64,000 nucleotides of DNA from a virus (IMGVR_UViG_3300020054_000008:62001-126000); one strand, 5' to 3'; numbered from the stretch's first letter, positions 7,172 to 15,729 are shown. A program made the numbers and translations. The notes: generated by a model from the letters alone, not told the origin.

Positions 7172-8590
7172 CTACTTTTCCCCCATTCCGGCGAGCTTTT
7201 GCCATCTAGAAGACTCAAGTAGAGTTCCGGAAGCATTAAACTTTCGGCTAAGCGCATTGTGGACTGTCTTGTGGACCATCCCTTTAGTCAACTTTAGTTG
7301 AGATTCTGAAGTCTTTTTTAACATCATTGATACTAACTGCGGAATCAAACTTTCGAGAGAATCAAAATTCTTCTTAGCAAATCGGCGAGATTTCATCAAT
7401 GTCTCTTCATGTTCTGATCTCCAACTGGCAACTGCAGACTGGACTTCTTTTGCTAACGCATCAGCTCCGCCTTCTAAAGATGTATTAATAGCTGTTTTCA
7501 GTGAGCCAATGCGGTCCTTTGTAGCGAGAGCCTGCTGCGAAGACTTTGAAAGACCCGCCTGCCAGTCGTCTAACGCCTTTGCGGCAGCAACGGCTGGCGG
7601 CACTGGTTCGCTGGCTGCATCTTGAGCTGCTGCTTTTAGCTCCTCTTCGGCGGCGGCTTGCTCTTCTGCCGACTCCTCTTCTGAAGCGGGAGGAGCTCCC
7701 AACTCCTTCTCTACTGCTTCCGCGTCTGCGCCGCCAGATGACTCGCCTCCTTCGCCATCGCCAGATGCAGCGACTCCTGCGGAAGCCAATTCGGCAGTTT
7801 CTCCCGCTGTTCCCTGGGAAGCCCCTGTTAGTGCTTGAACTTCTCCTTGAAGATCTAGAGCCATCAGAGCCTCATAGGGGGTCGCTTTGATCGCGTCCGC
7901 CAGAACCTTGGCATCAACAACACGACCGGTCTTGGCGCCTTTGAAGAGGCCTCCAATGAAGGACATAGCTTTCTTAAAAAACCCACCCTTAGTTTCTTTC
8001 TCAGCTGACTTGGATCCCTCTGCCCATGCCGACTGGAACCACTTAGGGACCTTATAAACAGAATCTATGCCCTTCTCAAGCTTGCTGACATCGGGGAACT
8101 TCTCTACTTTGTCAGAAAGAGAGGCGATCGTTTCAGACTTGTTATCGCCGACATCACCCTCAAAATTCTTGAGGTTCTTTCTCATCTGCTCGGTGGCGTC
8201 AAGGATAGCTGCTACCTCAGACGCGATGGTCTGGACTTTCTTCGTATATTCAGCGGAGGCTTTTGCTAGCTTCTTTGTGTCACCGCTTATAGCAAGTTGA
8301 GCAATAGCTTTCGTATCCAAACCGCTGACTTGATTTTTTAGGGAGTCGACCACAGGCTTCCAGCCCTCACCAGCGTTTGAAAGCTTGCTTTCGAGGCTAC
8401 CTATCATATCTGCTATCGCCTTCACATTTTTTTCAAGATTGGCGGCGTCGTTTTCGTCAAACTTCTCCAACAGCATAATGCCGTCGGATACCCCTTCGTT
8501 GAGGGCAGCTTCAGTCAAGTCCTCTAACCTAGACTTAAAAACTAATCGCACGCACTCGTATGCAAGGGACTCTGTAAGATTCTTTTTCAT
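7172..8590 (-). CDS. Helical prohead-core/internal virion protein candidate with C-terminal LLE..RW..LAG motif
   Basis: This 472-residue protein is almost wholly helical. A short hydrophobic Gly/Phe patch lies near residue 205, an Ala/Glu/Gly-rich linker spans about 265-335, and a basic helical C-terminal region (about 380-455) follows. It ends with T-L-L-E-S-S-R-W-Q-K-L-A-G-M. A near copy (L-L-E-R-W-T-R-L-A-G-I) occurs inside the protein at 3051-4163. Such Leu-x-Glu steps are the cleavage pattern of T4-type prohead protease, so the last 13 residues could be a processed peptide. The upstream gap carries an ATATTTA element. Function is inferred. Confidence 0.6.
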   Translation of the reverse strand: MKKNLTESLAYECVRLVFKSRLEDLTEAALNEGVSDGIMLLEKFDENDAANLEKNVKAIADMIGSLESKLSNAGEGWKPVVDSLKNQVSGLDTKAIAQLAISGDTKKLAKASAEYTKKVQTIASEVAAILDATEQMRKNLKNFEGDVGDNKSETIASLSDKVEKFPDVSKLEKGIDSVYKVPKWFQSAWAEGSKSAEKETKGGFFKKAMSFIGGLFKGAKTGRVVDAKVLADAIKATPYEALMALDLQGEVQALTGASQGTAGETAELASAGVAASGDGEGGESSGGADAEAVEKELGAPPASEEESAEEQAAAEEELKAAAQDAASEPVPPAVAAAKALDDWQAGLSKSSQQALATKDRIGSLKTAINTSLEGGADALAKEVQSAVASWRSEHEETLMKSRRFAKKNFDSLESLIPQLVSMMLKKTSESQLKLTKGMVHKTVHNALSRKFNASGTLLESSRWQKLAGMGEK

Positions 8591-8627
8591 GCTATCACAT
8601 CTCCATCATAGCTAAACGTAACATCAT

Positions 8628-8634
8628 TAAATAT
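8628..8634 (-). promoter_or_regulatory. Candidate late-promoter element ATATTTA
   Basis: The minus strand of this 54-base gap reads TGTATATTTAATGATG, with the core 37 bases before the start at 8590. It belongs to the ATA[G/T]TTA set. It separates the nucleotide/modification genes upstream from the virion-type genes downstream. Confidence 0.4.
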
Positions 8635-8644
8635 ACAAAGTCAT

Positions 8645-9064
8645 CTAGAGTTGCTTAATATCGTGCCTTCTGACTTTGACTCCTGCGTGACTTAGTAGTT
8701 CTAAGCCAGAAGTATCGCGATATTCTTCGCTGTACACCACCTCAGAAATGCCACCATTGACAATAGCTTTCGCGCAGGCTCGACAAGGACTTAGCGTCAA
8801 ATACATTATCTTTCTATTCGGATTATTGAAGTCTAGCTTTATCATTGCATTGATCTCCGCGTGGATCATGCCAGACTCGCCAGGTGTGTTTGACTCGACT
8901 TCATTTGGACCGCCTGAATAATTTCCATTGTAGCCTATTGCTAGCACTTGTGTGTTTGAGTCAGTAACAACTACAGAACCCACCTTGTGACGCGGGTCAT
9001 ATGACCGGTCAGCAATCAAATAGGCAAACTTCATCCATATGTCATCCCAGTTCGGTCTTTGCAT
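8645..9064 (-). CDS. Deoxycytidylate (dCMP) deaminase
   Basis: The start is the ATG at 9064, with GAGG six bases upstream. Longer readings run into the methyltransferase gene, which it overlaps by 23 bases. The 139-residue enzyme has the zinc and catalytic signatures H-A-E-I-N-A and P-C-R-A-C of the dCMP deaminase family and the expected length. It converts dCMP to dUMP, the substrate of the ThyX encoded at 27339. It is the last gene of the long nucleotide/modification run beginning near 22.4 kb. Diverting dCMP is compatible with a phage that also handles dCMP through the thymidylate-synthase-fold enzyme at 14653. Confidence 0.92.
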   Translation of the reverse strand: MQRPNWDDIWMKFAYLIADRSYDPRHKVGSVVVTDSNTQVLAIGYNGNYSGGPNEVESNTPGESGMIHAEINAMIKLDFNNPNRKIMYLTLSPCRACAKAIVNGGISEVVYSEEYRDTSGLELLSHAGVKVRRHDIKQL

Positions 9065-9596
9065 CTTTTTCCTCAGGTACTTCATTACCCAACGCATCCC
9101 AGCCGGGGCGTCTCGTCCTCGCAAACAGCTCCAGAAAGGGGCCCTCACTTCTACCTTCTATCAATTCGTACATCTCGGCGGGCTTCGCACTGTGGCGGGT
9201 AGGAGAAACTAGTTTACCCCCAATAAGGGAGGGAACGTTATTAGCTTGTGTCCTAGCAGAAAAGCCGCGGCCCTTAGTAGCGAATATGCACAGCTCATGC
9301 TGGCCGCGGAAGTACCTTCCTAAACCGAAATGAGTCTTAGCCCATACAAGATTGGTGATATATTTGAAACCCAGATGCTCTATTATTCTCAGCGCTTCAG
9401 GAAGGTGGTTATTGGCGACCCACATATACATGTGAGCATTGTCGGCCACTTTGCCATCCAGCATGTCAGACATGACTTTCTTGATATCTGCCTCTTTCAT
9501 CAAAGGGTAGTGCCTGTCAGCACCTCGTTTTGATTTACCACCTCCACGTTGCATCCAGGGTGGATCGGCTAAGATCGTAGAATAAACCTTACTCAT
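9042..9596 (-). CDS. MT-A70-type adenine-N6 methyltransferase
   Basis: The protein opens with a strand and the catalytic A-D-P-P-W tetrad at residues 10-14. This is the signature of MT-A70-like N6-adenine methyltransferases that use S-adenosylmethionine. Further conserved features are a W-V-A-N-N-H segment near 60, an F-K-Y-I-T-N-L-V-W-A-K strand near 80, and a C-terminal E-L-F-A-R-T-R-R-P-G-W block typical of the family. I start at ATG 9596, with AGGAAGAG seven bases upstream, rather than at the preceding TTG. The likely substrate is phage DNA, giving protection from restriction. RNA cannot be excluded. Confidence 0.88.
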   Translation of the reverse strand: MSKVYSTILADPPWMQRGGGKSKRGADRHYPLMKEADIKKVMSDMLDGKVADNAHMYMWVANNHLPEALRIIEHLGFKYITNLVWAKTHFGLGRYFRGQHELCIFATKGRGFSARTQANNVPSLIGGKLVSPTRHSAKPAEMYELIEGRSEGPFLELFARTRRPGWDALGNEVPEEKDAKTELG

Positions 9597-9599
9597 CAA

Positions 9600-10478
9600 T
9601 TACTCTTCCTGCTTCTTTCTGGACCTCAAGGTCTTTTTTGGTTTATCAAATATATCCTCTATGTGGGATCCCTTTGGGAGCTGGAACCCGGAAGCCTTTC
9701 TATGGCCGCCGCCGCCAAACCTTTTTGCGACCTCAGCTACATCAACAGTATCATGGAATGAACGGAGACTAACCTTTGTGTGGCCCTCCTCGTGATCCCA
9801 GTACCAGATTAAAGCAAAATCGCAATCAGGAGCTAGACGAGCACCAATCTCTGACATCCAGTGAGATGCATTGACAACTAAGACATCTTTGTCATCCAGT
9901 TTTCTTTGTTGTGCTTTTTCGCAGACTTTCTTTATAACAGTCTTACTATAAGCAAGAATGTATGAGCCTCTCTTCACTGCATCGTCAAAGACGGAATCAT
10001 CTTCAAACTTTTCAAATTCTTCGAACTCAAAAGGAACCATATCGAACGCGGCAGAGAACTCTTTTGAGTAGTCAAGTTCCCAGGTCCACAAGTCTCTATC
10101 CATGATGTATTTGATAAACTTCGGTGGCTCTTTCCCAGGGTGAAAGAATTCCCATGAAAGCATCGCACCTGACTTTGTCATATCGAAATGCGTGTTAGGA
10201 ATGTCATGAAGCTCAACCATCGCAGACTTGTGGTGGTCGATAATCAAGAGTGCGGCAGACTCTTCGATCATCTTCTTTGTCGTTTCATTGTTAAATGAAA
10301 AGTCAAGAATGACAACATTCTTTCCTTTCACGTTGGGTGGCTCTGTCCCGTGCTTGCATGGGTAGTATTCTGCTCTATTGCCCAAGCACTTCCATGCAGA
10401 GTAGGCGGCGCCGAATCCATCGGTACAATCGGCGTGATAGATTACTACGTTTACTGAATTAGGATCTAGTGTGCTCAT
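9600..10478 (-). CDS. DHH/DHHA1-family phosphoesterase
   Basis: The 292-residue protein has the DHH superfamily motifs in order: H-A-D-C-T-D-G (about 15-21), D-F-S-F-N (about 59-63), I-D-H-H-K (about 79-83) and the C-terminal G-G-G-G-H-R-K-A-S-G-F substrate-binding loop (about 254-264). Family members hydrolyse short oligonucleotides, pAp or cyclic dinucleotides with manganese. In a phage it may recycle nanoRNA or degrade cyclic-nucleotide defence signals. The latter is speculation. It lies between the cupin and the methyltransferase, four bases from the latter, with SD GGAG and a TATAAT-like hexamer in the short gap upstream. Confidence 0.85.
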   Translation of the reverse strand: MSTLDPNSVNVVIYHADCTDGFGAAYSAWKCLGNRAEYYPCKHGTEPPNVKGKNVVILDFSFNNETTKKMIEESAALLIIDHHKSAMVELHDIPNTHFDMTKSGAMLSWEFFHPGKEPPKFIKYIMDRDLWTWELDYSKEFSAAFDMVPFEFEEFEKFEDDSVFDDAVKRGSYILAYSKTVIKKVCEKAQQRKLDDKDVLVVNASHWMSEIGARLAPDCDFALIWYWDHEEGHTKVSLRSFHDTVDVAEVAKRFGGGGHRKASGFQLPKGSHIEDIFDKPKKTLRSRKKQEE

Positions 10479-10510
10479 GTATACTCCATTATAGGCATCT
10501 TCACTAACTT

Positions 10511-10942
10511 TTACTCTGACTTTGGAGGATTAAATATCCACATGCCAGTTTGATCCACTTCTCTCCCATAATCATCTTCTAGAATAATCCTTCCAACATC
10601 TGAAGTATTATCAGATATTTCAAACACTATGCTATTCATTAATGCTGTCACCCTATAAGGACAGCCTGCTTGGACATTAATGAATTCACCAGCCTTTAAT
10701 TCAACGAGCCTTGACGGGGATCCTACGGGATCTAAAAAGTGATTCTCATCTGCACATTCAATACTAACTCTTCCTACTGACACGTAAAGAATCTCGCTTT
10801 TGTGAGAGTTAAACTTCAGACTCGTTCTTTTCCCATCAGAGATATGAATCTCTTTTCCATTAAAAAGGCCGGTCCACTTTATTTCGAAGCCCCATGGCTT
10901 CTTTATTTTCGAGGACTTGCCACGCCAGGCAGAGCGATTCAT
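10511..10942 (-). CDS. Cupin-fold protein, sugar-isomerase type
   Basis: I use the ATG at 10942, which overlaps the stop of the epimerase gene as ATGA, rather than a longer reading inside that gene. The 143-residue product contains K-P-W-G-F-E and a double-stranded beta-helix pattern (S-L-K-F-N-S-H, then L-K-A-G-E-F-I-N-V, then C-P-Y-R-V). It resembles the cupin half of mannose-6-phosphate isomerase/guanylyltransferase proteins. Its location directly after GalE, kinase, glycosyltransferase and UDP-galactopyranose mutase suggests a role with the same nucleotide-sugar pathway. No catalytic assignment is possible from sequence alone. Confidence 0.65.
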   Translation of the reverse strand: MNRSAWRGKSSKIKKPWGFEIKWTGLFNGKEIHISDGKRTSLKFNSHKSEILYVSVGRVSIECADENHFLDPVGSPSRLVELKAGEFINVQAGCPYRVTALMNSIVFEISDNTSDVGRIILEDDYGREVDQTGMWIFNPPKSE

Positions 10943-11931
10943 GCTAGCTTCCACCACTCTAGTGTGGCTGTCAGACCATCCCAAAATTCAACCTTAGGTT
11001 CCCACCCAATTTTCTCCTTGATGTGATCAGCGGCAGCTAGAGTGTGCTTAACGTCGCCAGGTCTTTCAGGAGCATGATTTACTTCAGCATCAGGAAACAG
11101 CTTTGTCAGATGATCTAGAACTTCTTTGTTCGTCAAGGCAATACCGGTCCCAACATTAAAGACCTCAAACCCAAGTCTCTCTGGATGATTCGCTACCTGC
11201 GTTAGAGCGCTAGCTACATCTTCGACATAGACTAGATCTCTTGACTGCTGGCCGTCACCATCACTTCGTAGAGGCTCACCTTTCTTTAGGCGTGTGCACC
11301 AAGCAGATATTGCTGTTGAGTAAGGGCTAGTCCCGTCCTGACCTGGACCGTACACATTGAAGAACCTCAAGGCGGCAAAATCCATGCCGTATAACTCACT
11401 ATACAGCTTACCGAATTGCTCTACAACAAGCTTCTGTAGACCATATGGTGAAGTGGGATTACACTGCTCTTGTTCTGTAGTAGGCAACTCTACACCGTTT
11501 CCATATGCGGCAGAAGAAGCAGCGAAGACAAAACGATCGATATTATTTCTTGCGGCTGACATCAGCTCTACAGTCTTTTGAACGTTATCATTAGTTGTCA
11601 AAGCTGGATTTTGTACGGAGAACTCAACACGGGGGTTTGCAGCAAGATGGAAAATAACATCATAACTTCCAGTTGTAACCCTCTCTAAGACAGCTGGCGA
11701 AGCGAAATCGCACGTCATCACAAGAAGACTACCAGCCGAGGGTTCAGCATTATAGAACGGTAACAAAGAATCATGTACTGCTCTGAATTTTAGGTCATCG
11801 ATAGATGTAAGATCGCCGTTCGACAAATCATCAACACCCTCTACGTACCAACCTTGTCCTACTAACATCCTAGTAAGATGAGATCCAATAAAACCACAAC
11901 ACCCTGTAACTAACGCTTTACGCAAACTCAT
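10939..11931 (-). CDS. galE: NAD-dependent sugar epimerase, UDP-glucose 4-epimerase (GalE)-like
   Basis: This extended short-chain dehydrogenase has a Rossmann glycine motif G-C-C-G-F-I-G at 10-16, an S-S-A-A-Y-G active-site strand near 140, Tyr163-x3-Lys167, and the R-F-F-N-V-Y-G-P-G block of sugar-nucleotide epimerases. GalE interconverts UDP-glucose and UDP-galactose, which would supply the UDP-galactopyranose mutase encoded three genes upstream in the same run. The exact sugar (glucose/galactose or their uronic or N-acetyl forms) cannot be set from motifs. The start is ATG 11931, one base after the kinase stop. Confidence 0.85.
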   Translation of the reverse strand: MSLRKALVTGCCGFIGSHLTRMLVGQGWYVEGVDDLSNGDLTSIDDLKFRAVHDSLLPFYNAEPSAGSLLVMTCDFASPAVLERVTTGSYDVIFHLAANPRVEFSVQNPALTTNDNVQKTVELMSAARNNIDRFVFAASSAAYGNGVELPTTEQEQCNPTSPYGLQKLVVEQFGKLYSELYGMDFAALRFFNVYGPGQDGTSPYSTAISAWCTRLKKGEPLRSDGDGQQSRDLVYVEDVASALTQVANHPERLGFEVFNVGTGIALTNKEVLDHLTKLFPDAEVNHAPERPGDVKHTLAAADHIKEKIGWEPKVEFWDGLTATLEWWKLA

Positions 11932-11932
11932 G

Positions 11933-12451
11933 TCAAACTCCCAAAAAATCAGTTATGTCTTTAATCTGTCTATTGATATCCCAATCATCAGTGTATAGAG
12001 TCATCACTTCACATTGGGACCACTTCGCAAAATCCTTATAAAGAGAGCCAATCTCTTCTAGTTTCTCCCCAGGGAGGTCTTCTGGGAATACATCATCGAC
12101 TAGTCCAGAATAATCTTTTCTCAGGCAAAGAATAAAGACTCCTCCTTCATTCGAAAACTGCTCATCCATCCACGCGATGGCTTGATGATCAGTGTCTCTA
12201 TCGAACGCTTGAGAGTATACTAGCTCACAAGGGTAGAACCTGTCCAGAATAACGCTTACGTTGGTCTGCTTCATAAAATCCATTAAAAACGGACCGCCGT
12301 AACGAAGCAAGTTCAGGAAGTAATTTGGGCTATCCAGCTGTGTCTTCCACTCTCCAGAGTTCTTGAATACTGGAATCGACAACCTCTCTGATAACGCTTC
12401 AGCAATATTCGACTTGCCAGTCATGTCAGGACCAATAAAAGCTACTTTCAT
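11933..12451 (-). CDS. Thymidylate-kinase-like dNMP kinase
   Basis: The 172-residue P-loop protein starts with M-K-V-A-F-I-G-P-D-M-T-G-K-S (Walker A at 7-14) and carries the I-L-D-R-F-Y-P-C-E-L-V-Y-S segment near 68-80. This is the D-R-F/Y motif of thymidylate and deoxynucleoside monophosphate kinases. Its start overlaps the glycosyltransferase stop by four bases. In the proposed modification pathway a kinase is needed to raise a modified dCMP to the diphosphate, as gp1 does in T4. Ordinary dTMP or dNMP phosphorylation is the conservative reading. Confidence 0.75.
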   Translation of the reverse strand: MKVAFIGPDMTGKSNIAEALSERLSIPVFKNSGEWKTQLDSPNYFLNLLRYGGPFLMDFMKQTNVSVILDRFYPCELVYSQAFDRDTDHQAIAWMDEQFSNEGGVFILCLRKDYSGLVDDVFPEDLPGEKLEEIGSLYKDFAKWSQCEVMTLYTDDWDINRQIKDITDFLGV

Positions 12452-13503
12452 CGGATAAAATCTCCTGCAACACTTTCAAGAAGGTCAACTCGGTATCCGG
12501 GATGAGGGTTTATCACGGTTCGTAATGCTTCTTCTTGAGCGTCAACAAGAGCTTTTCTCTCGGAAGCATTTAATGTAGAAAGCCACTTTACTTTCTCAAC
12601 AACATCGTCAGCGCTTCTTACGAGTAGGGACTCATCCTTAAGGCCCACTGGAACAGCATGCTGAAACTCAATCGGCACCAAGGCTGGAACGTTACTCTTG
12701 ATTGCCTCGAAGAATCGACCTGTGATGTTCCCATAAGGAGTGTAAGCAGGCTTGGTAATGTGAGTCACAGTAATCGACTCGTTTAAGACTGCGAAAATAT
12801 CCTTGTAGGAAAGACGTGGCCCAAAAGCAACGCTTGGCGTCTTGGCTAGCAAAAGAGCTGGATCAATTCGCTCTGGAGACTTTTGAAGCCAGTTACCGTA
12901 GATGGATGTCTGTAGGCCGGCCATGCGAAGCCGCTGAGAGGGCTGTACATAATACTTCTCAAATGGATCCTCTCGCTCGTAGTTGTTTCCAACGTATGTG
13001 TAGTTGTACGAATACTCAACTGGCTCGAAATACCGCTTAAGGTAATTGCACCACGGAATTGTGATACGATTACGGGTCTGGTGCTGCGGTGACACACAGG
13101 CATCTGCTAGAATAGCGTTTGGCCATCGGAGTTCTTCCTCAGGAGTCATCTTCAAATCACCGTCGTGAATAATAATCGGAACACCCTGAGCGTGATAGTA
13201 ATCAAGAACCTCGCATTGTCGATTGTAATCAGATTCAGCTGGGTTTTCTCCGCTGTTCTTCCAAGTTGGCCACCTCCACTCAACGTACAGAATGTCACCA
13301 TCTGGGAAGCCAGTTGCATCATACTCAACGCCTGGGTACTGCTCTTCATCGCGCATCTTCTGCAGCTGAACTGGAGTATGCCCTCGAGACATTAGTTCAT
13401 TGACAAAATCAACCCTGTTACCTCGCTCACCGTCTGGTGTGTTGACAACTGTGTTCTTTTCGAGCGGGGTGATAAAGCCCCAAAAGCTATAAAGTACTCT
13501 CAT
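12448..13503 (-). CDS. Probable GT-B-type glycosyltransferase
   Basis: The 351-residue protein has no hydrophobic or export segment. It shows a two-domain glycosyltransferase pattern: an N-terminal M-R-V-L-Y-S-F-W-G-F strand, an I-I-H-D-G-D strand-loop, and a C-terminal G-R-F-F-E-A-I-K-S-N-V-P-A-L-V block like the E-x7-E sugar-nucleotide site of GT-B enzymes. It lies between the UDP-galactopyranose mutase (12 bases upstream) and the dNMP kinase (four-base overlap). I infer that it uses UDP-galactofuranose or UDP-galactose. The acceptor, whether a DNA base, surface glycan or virion protein, is unknown. Confidence 0.6.
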   Translation of the reverse strand: MRVLYSFWGFITPLEKNTVVNTPDGERGNRVDFVNELMSRGHTPVQLQKMRDEEQYPGVEYDATGFPDGDILYVEWRWPTWKNSGENPAESDYNRQCEVLDYYHAQGVPIIIHDGDLKMTPEEELRWPNAILADACVSPQHQTRNRITIPWCNYLKRYFEPVEYSYNYTYVGNNYEREDPFEKYYVQPSQRLRMAGLQTSIYGNWLQKSPERIDPALLLAKTPSVAFGPRLSYKDIFAVLNESITVTHITKPAYTPYGNITGRFFEAIKSNVPALVPIEFQHAVPVGLKDESLLVRSADDVVEKVKWLSTLNASERKALVDAQEEALRTVINPHPGYRVDLLESVAGDFIR

Positions 13504-13514
13504 TACAAATCTCC

Positions 13515-14660
13515 TTATGATTCAACTGTTATATTGTAGTCGTTGCTCTTACGTTTTTCAATTTCTTTTCTTGCCTTAACAAGAGCAGAACCGATCACCT
13601 GATGCATATCATAGTACTTGTATTCAGATAACCTCCCGCCAAAAATGACGTTAGGAGTCGCAGCTTTCATGGCAGCATACTTTTGGTATAGAGCAGTATT
13701 TCGCGCATCGTTGATCGGATAGTACGGTGTCTTTCCTCGCTTATACTCTGCAGAATACTCTCGAGTGACGATTGTGTTCTCAATCTTCGAAGCCGTCTGG
13801 GGCTGAAAATGCTTATGCTCTAGAATACGTGTGAAGGGCACTTCTGGATGTGTATAATTCACAACCGCGTTACCTTGAAAATCGCCCTCAAGCTCTTCAT
13901 GTTCGAACCGTAGGGTTCGATACTCTAGCTCACCCTCACAGTAATCGAAATATTCATCGACCTTACCGGTAAATACTACGTTGTGTGCCAAGGACTCAAG
14001 CTCTGACCGGTCGGTAAAATACTCGACCCCTGTCCTGACCTCAATACCCTCTAACATATTCGCGACCATTTGCGTATACCCGCCTACTGGAATACCTTGG
14101 TACTTGTCAAAAAAGTAATTCTCTTCGAAAATCATTCGAATCGGTAGCCGCTTGATAATAGAGGCTGGTAGCTCTCTTGGGTCACGCTGCCACTGCTTCA
14201 TCGTGTACCCCCTAATGAACGTCTGATAGATCTCCGGGCCTACCTGTGATAGAATCCAATCTTCTAGATTGTCGGGATTCTCACAAGGAATCCTGACCTC
14301 TTTTAGCTTTGCTTCTGCTTCTGCTGGTGACGTAACACCCCAGAGCTGGTGAAGAGTCATCAAATTGATCGGGAAAGAATAGATGTTGTTACCGTACCGA
14401 ACCTTAGGCTTGTTAATGTAATTGTTAAACTCTGTAAATCGATTTACATAGTCCCAAATACGGTCATCATTAGTGTGGAAAATGTGAGCACCGTAGACGT
14501 GAACATCGATGCCGTTTCTCTTTTCGCTGTATACATTCCCGCCGATGTGGCTCCGTCTATCAACAACTAGACATGTGTATCCCGCATCAGTCAGCTGCCG
14601 AGCGAAAGTGGCACCGAAAAGGCCAGCACCTACGATAAGGTAGTCGTATTTCTTATGCAT
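13515..14660 (-). CDS. glf: UDP-galactopyranose mutase
   Basis: The start is the ATG at 14660, with AGGAGT seven bases upstream. Longer readings only overlap the preceding gene. The 381-residue flavoprotein matches Glf along its length: FAD-binding V-G-A-G-L-F-G-A near 9-16, D-V-H-V-Y-G-A-H-I-F-H-T, Y-S-F-P-I-N-L, G-Y-T-x-K-Q-W, P-V-G-G-Y-T, V-F-T-G-K-V-D-E-Y-F, R-E-Y-S and the terminal G-G-R-L-x-E-Y-K-Y-Y-D-M-H-Q-V-I. It interconverts UDP-galactopyranose and UDP-galactofuranose. It directly follows the thymidylate-synthase-fold gene with an eight-base overlap and precedes a glycosyltransferase, so galactofuranose is probably transferred to a phage product. Confidence 0.93.
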   Translation of the reverse strand: MHKKYDYLIVGAGLFGATFARQLTDAGYTCLVVDRRSHIGGNVYSEKRNGIDVHVYGAHIFHTNDDRIWDYVNRFTEFNNYINKPKVRYGNNIYSFPINLMTLHQLWGVTSPAEAEAKLKEVRIPCENPDNLEDWILSQVGPEIYQTFIRGYTMKQWQRDPRELPASIIKRLPIRMIFEENYFFDKYQGIPVGGYTQMVANMLEGIEVRTGVEYFTDRSELESLAHNVVFTGKVDEYFDYCEGELEYRTLRFEHEELEGDFQGNAVVNYTHPEVPFTRILEHKHFQPQTASKIENTIVTREYSAEYKRGKTPYYPINDARNTALYQKYAAMKAATPNVIFGGRLSEYKYYDMHQVIGSALVKARKEIEKRKSNDYNITVES

Positions 14661-15675
14661 TAGAGTTACTCCTGACATTAAAAGAATATCCGCTAAAGGA
14701 CGTCTGCGCGGACATTGCTCGCGCATCCGCTTTATGACCAAGTTTTCTTAGACGAGATGACGTAAGAATAGTTGCAAAATCACGGAACATAGAATCAGAG
14801 AAAGACTGGCTTAAATCATGTAGGTTTATTACATCCTGTAAATTCTCGCAACGCTGTAGTTGGGATTCATACTCGTAGACTTCAGCCACCTTCTCTTGGA
14901 CTTCTTTGATATCACCTACCAGCGGTGGCATAGGACCATTTGCCTGTTGTAGATTCAGCGATTCATCAACGAGGCCCGTTCTAGTAATCTCTTCAGCCAT
15001 ATCAAAATGACGTTCGTAGATATGGAGTGAGTTGCTTGTGTGAGTGTACGTACCCACATCAACGCCAAGCTCATTTGCAATCAGTTCTTGAAACATTGTG
15101 AATGCGGGAATATCGTAAGCAATCCCAAAAATCAAGTCCGAGCTTCTCATGTTAGCAACTTGGTGTAGAGCACCGTTTCTAATAAAAAACTGTAGAGCTA
15201 GTGTACAAGGTACATCAAGCTTCGCATCAATAGAGTCATCTGGAACTCTTAGATGCATGACAGCTCGCCGAGAATCAGGATCTCGTTTAAGCTCTTCAAT
15301 CACGTAATCGAGCTGAGTATATCTGCCCTGCGCAATCTTGTCATGCGGCTTAAAGAGACGGGCACCATACGCTGAATTTGCAGTCACACCGTCGTCACTA
15401 ATATCTTTCCAGAAGGATGAATACTTCGATATCCACTCAGTACTATTATCACCCGCAAGATACCATATCAGCTCAGCGACCATGTAACTCATGCTAAACT
15501 TACGACCTACGACGTAAGGAATTCTGTCACGAGGGTTCTTGATTGTAAATGAAGCCCCGAGGATCTCTTTGATATTCTGGCCGCGAGGTGCAGATTCGTA
15601 TTGCGGTTCACGCATGACCTTTGAAATCATATCAACATAACAGTCAGTGAAACCTTCATAAGTGCCTAAGTGCAT
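14653..15675 (-). CDS. Thymidylate-synthase-fold enzyme with dCMP-hydroxymethylase-type active site
   Basis: This is a 340-residue member of the ThyA/dCMP-hydroxymethylase family. The catalytic Cys is Cys157 (V-P-C-T), the phosphate-binding Arg is Arg177 (M-R-S-S-D), and H-I-Y (218-220) matches the dUMP-sugar-binding block. The residue that reads the pyrimidine, Asn in thymidylate synthase (F-N-I), is Asp188 here (Y-D-I). That is the change that lets T4 gp42 bind dCMP. ThyX is encoded elsewhere in the window, so this enzyme need not make dTMP. I infer 5-hydroxymethylation of dCMP. The closest Shine-Dalgarno (GGAG) is about 13 bases upstream. Confidence 0.8.
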   Translation of the reverse strand: MHLGTYEGFTDCYVDMISKVMREPQYESAPRGQNIKEILGASFTIKNPRDRIPYVVGRKFSMSYMVAELIWYLAGDNSTEWISKYSSFWKDISDDGVTANSAYGARLFKPHDKIAQGRYTQLDYVIEELKRDPDSRRAVMHLRVPDDSIDAKLDVPCTLALQFFIRNGALHQVANMRSSDLIFGIAYDIPAFTMFQELIANELGVDVGTYTHTSNSLHIYERHFDMAEEITRTGLVDESLNLQQANGPMPPLVGDIKEVQEKVAEVYEYESQLQRCENLQDVINLHDLSQSFSDSMFRDFATILTSSRLRKLGHKADARAMSAQTSFSGYSFNVRSNSNA

Positions 15676-15729
15676 GTTACTAATTTTACTCCAGTTAGAT
15701 TTAAGTGTAGACTTTTTGTACCAAGCTAA

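Noticed and set aside
12846-13103. Alternative minus-strand frame within the glycosyltransferase gene
   Set aside because: It is a shadow frame with no ribosome binding site. The glycosyltransferase frame is continuous and overlaps properly with both neighbours.
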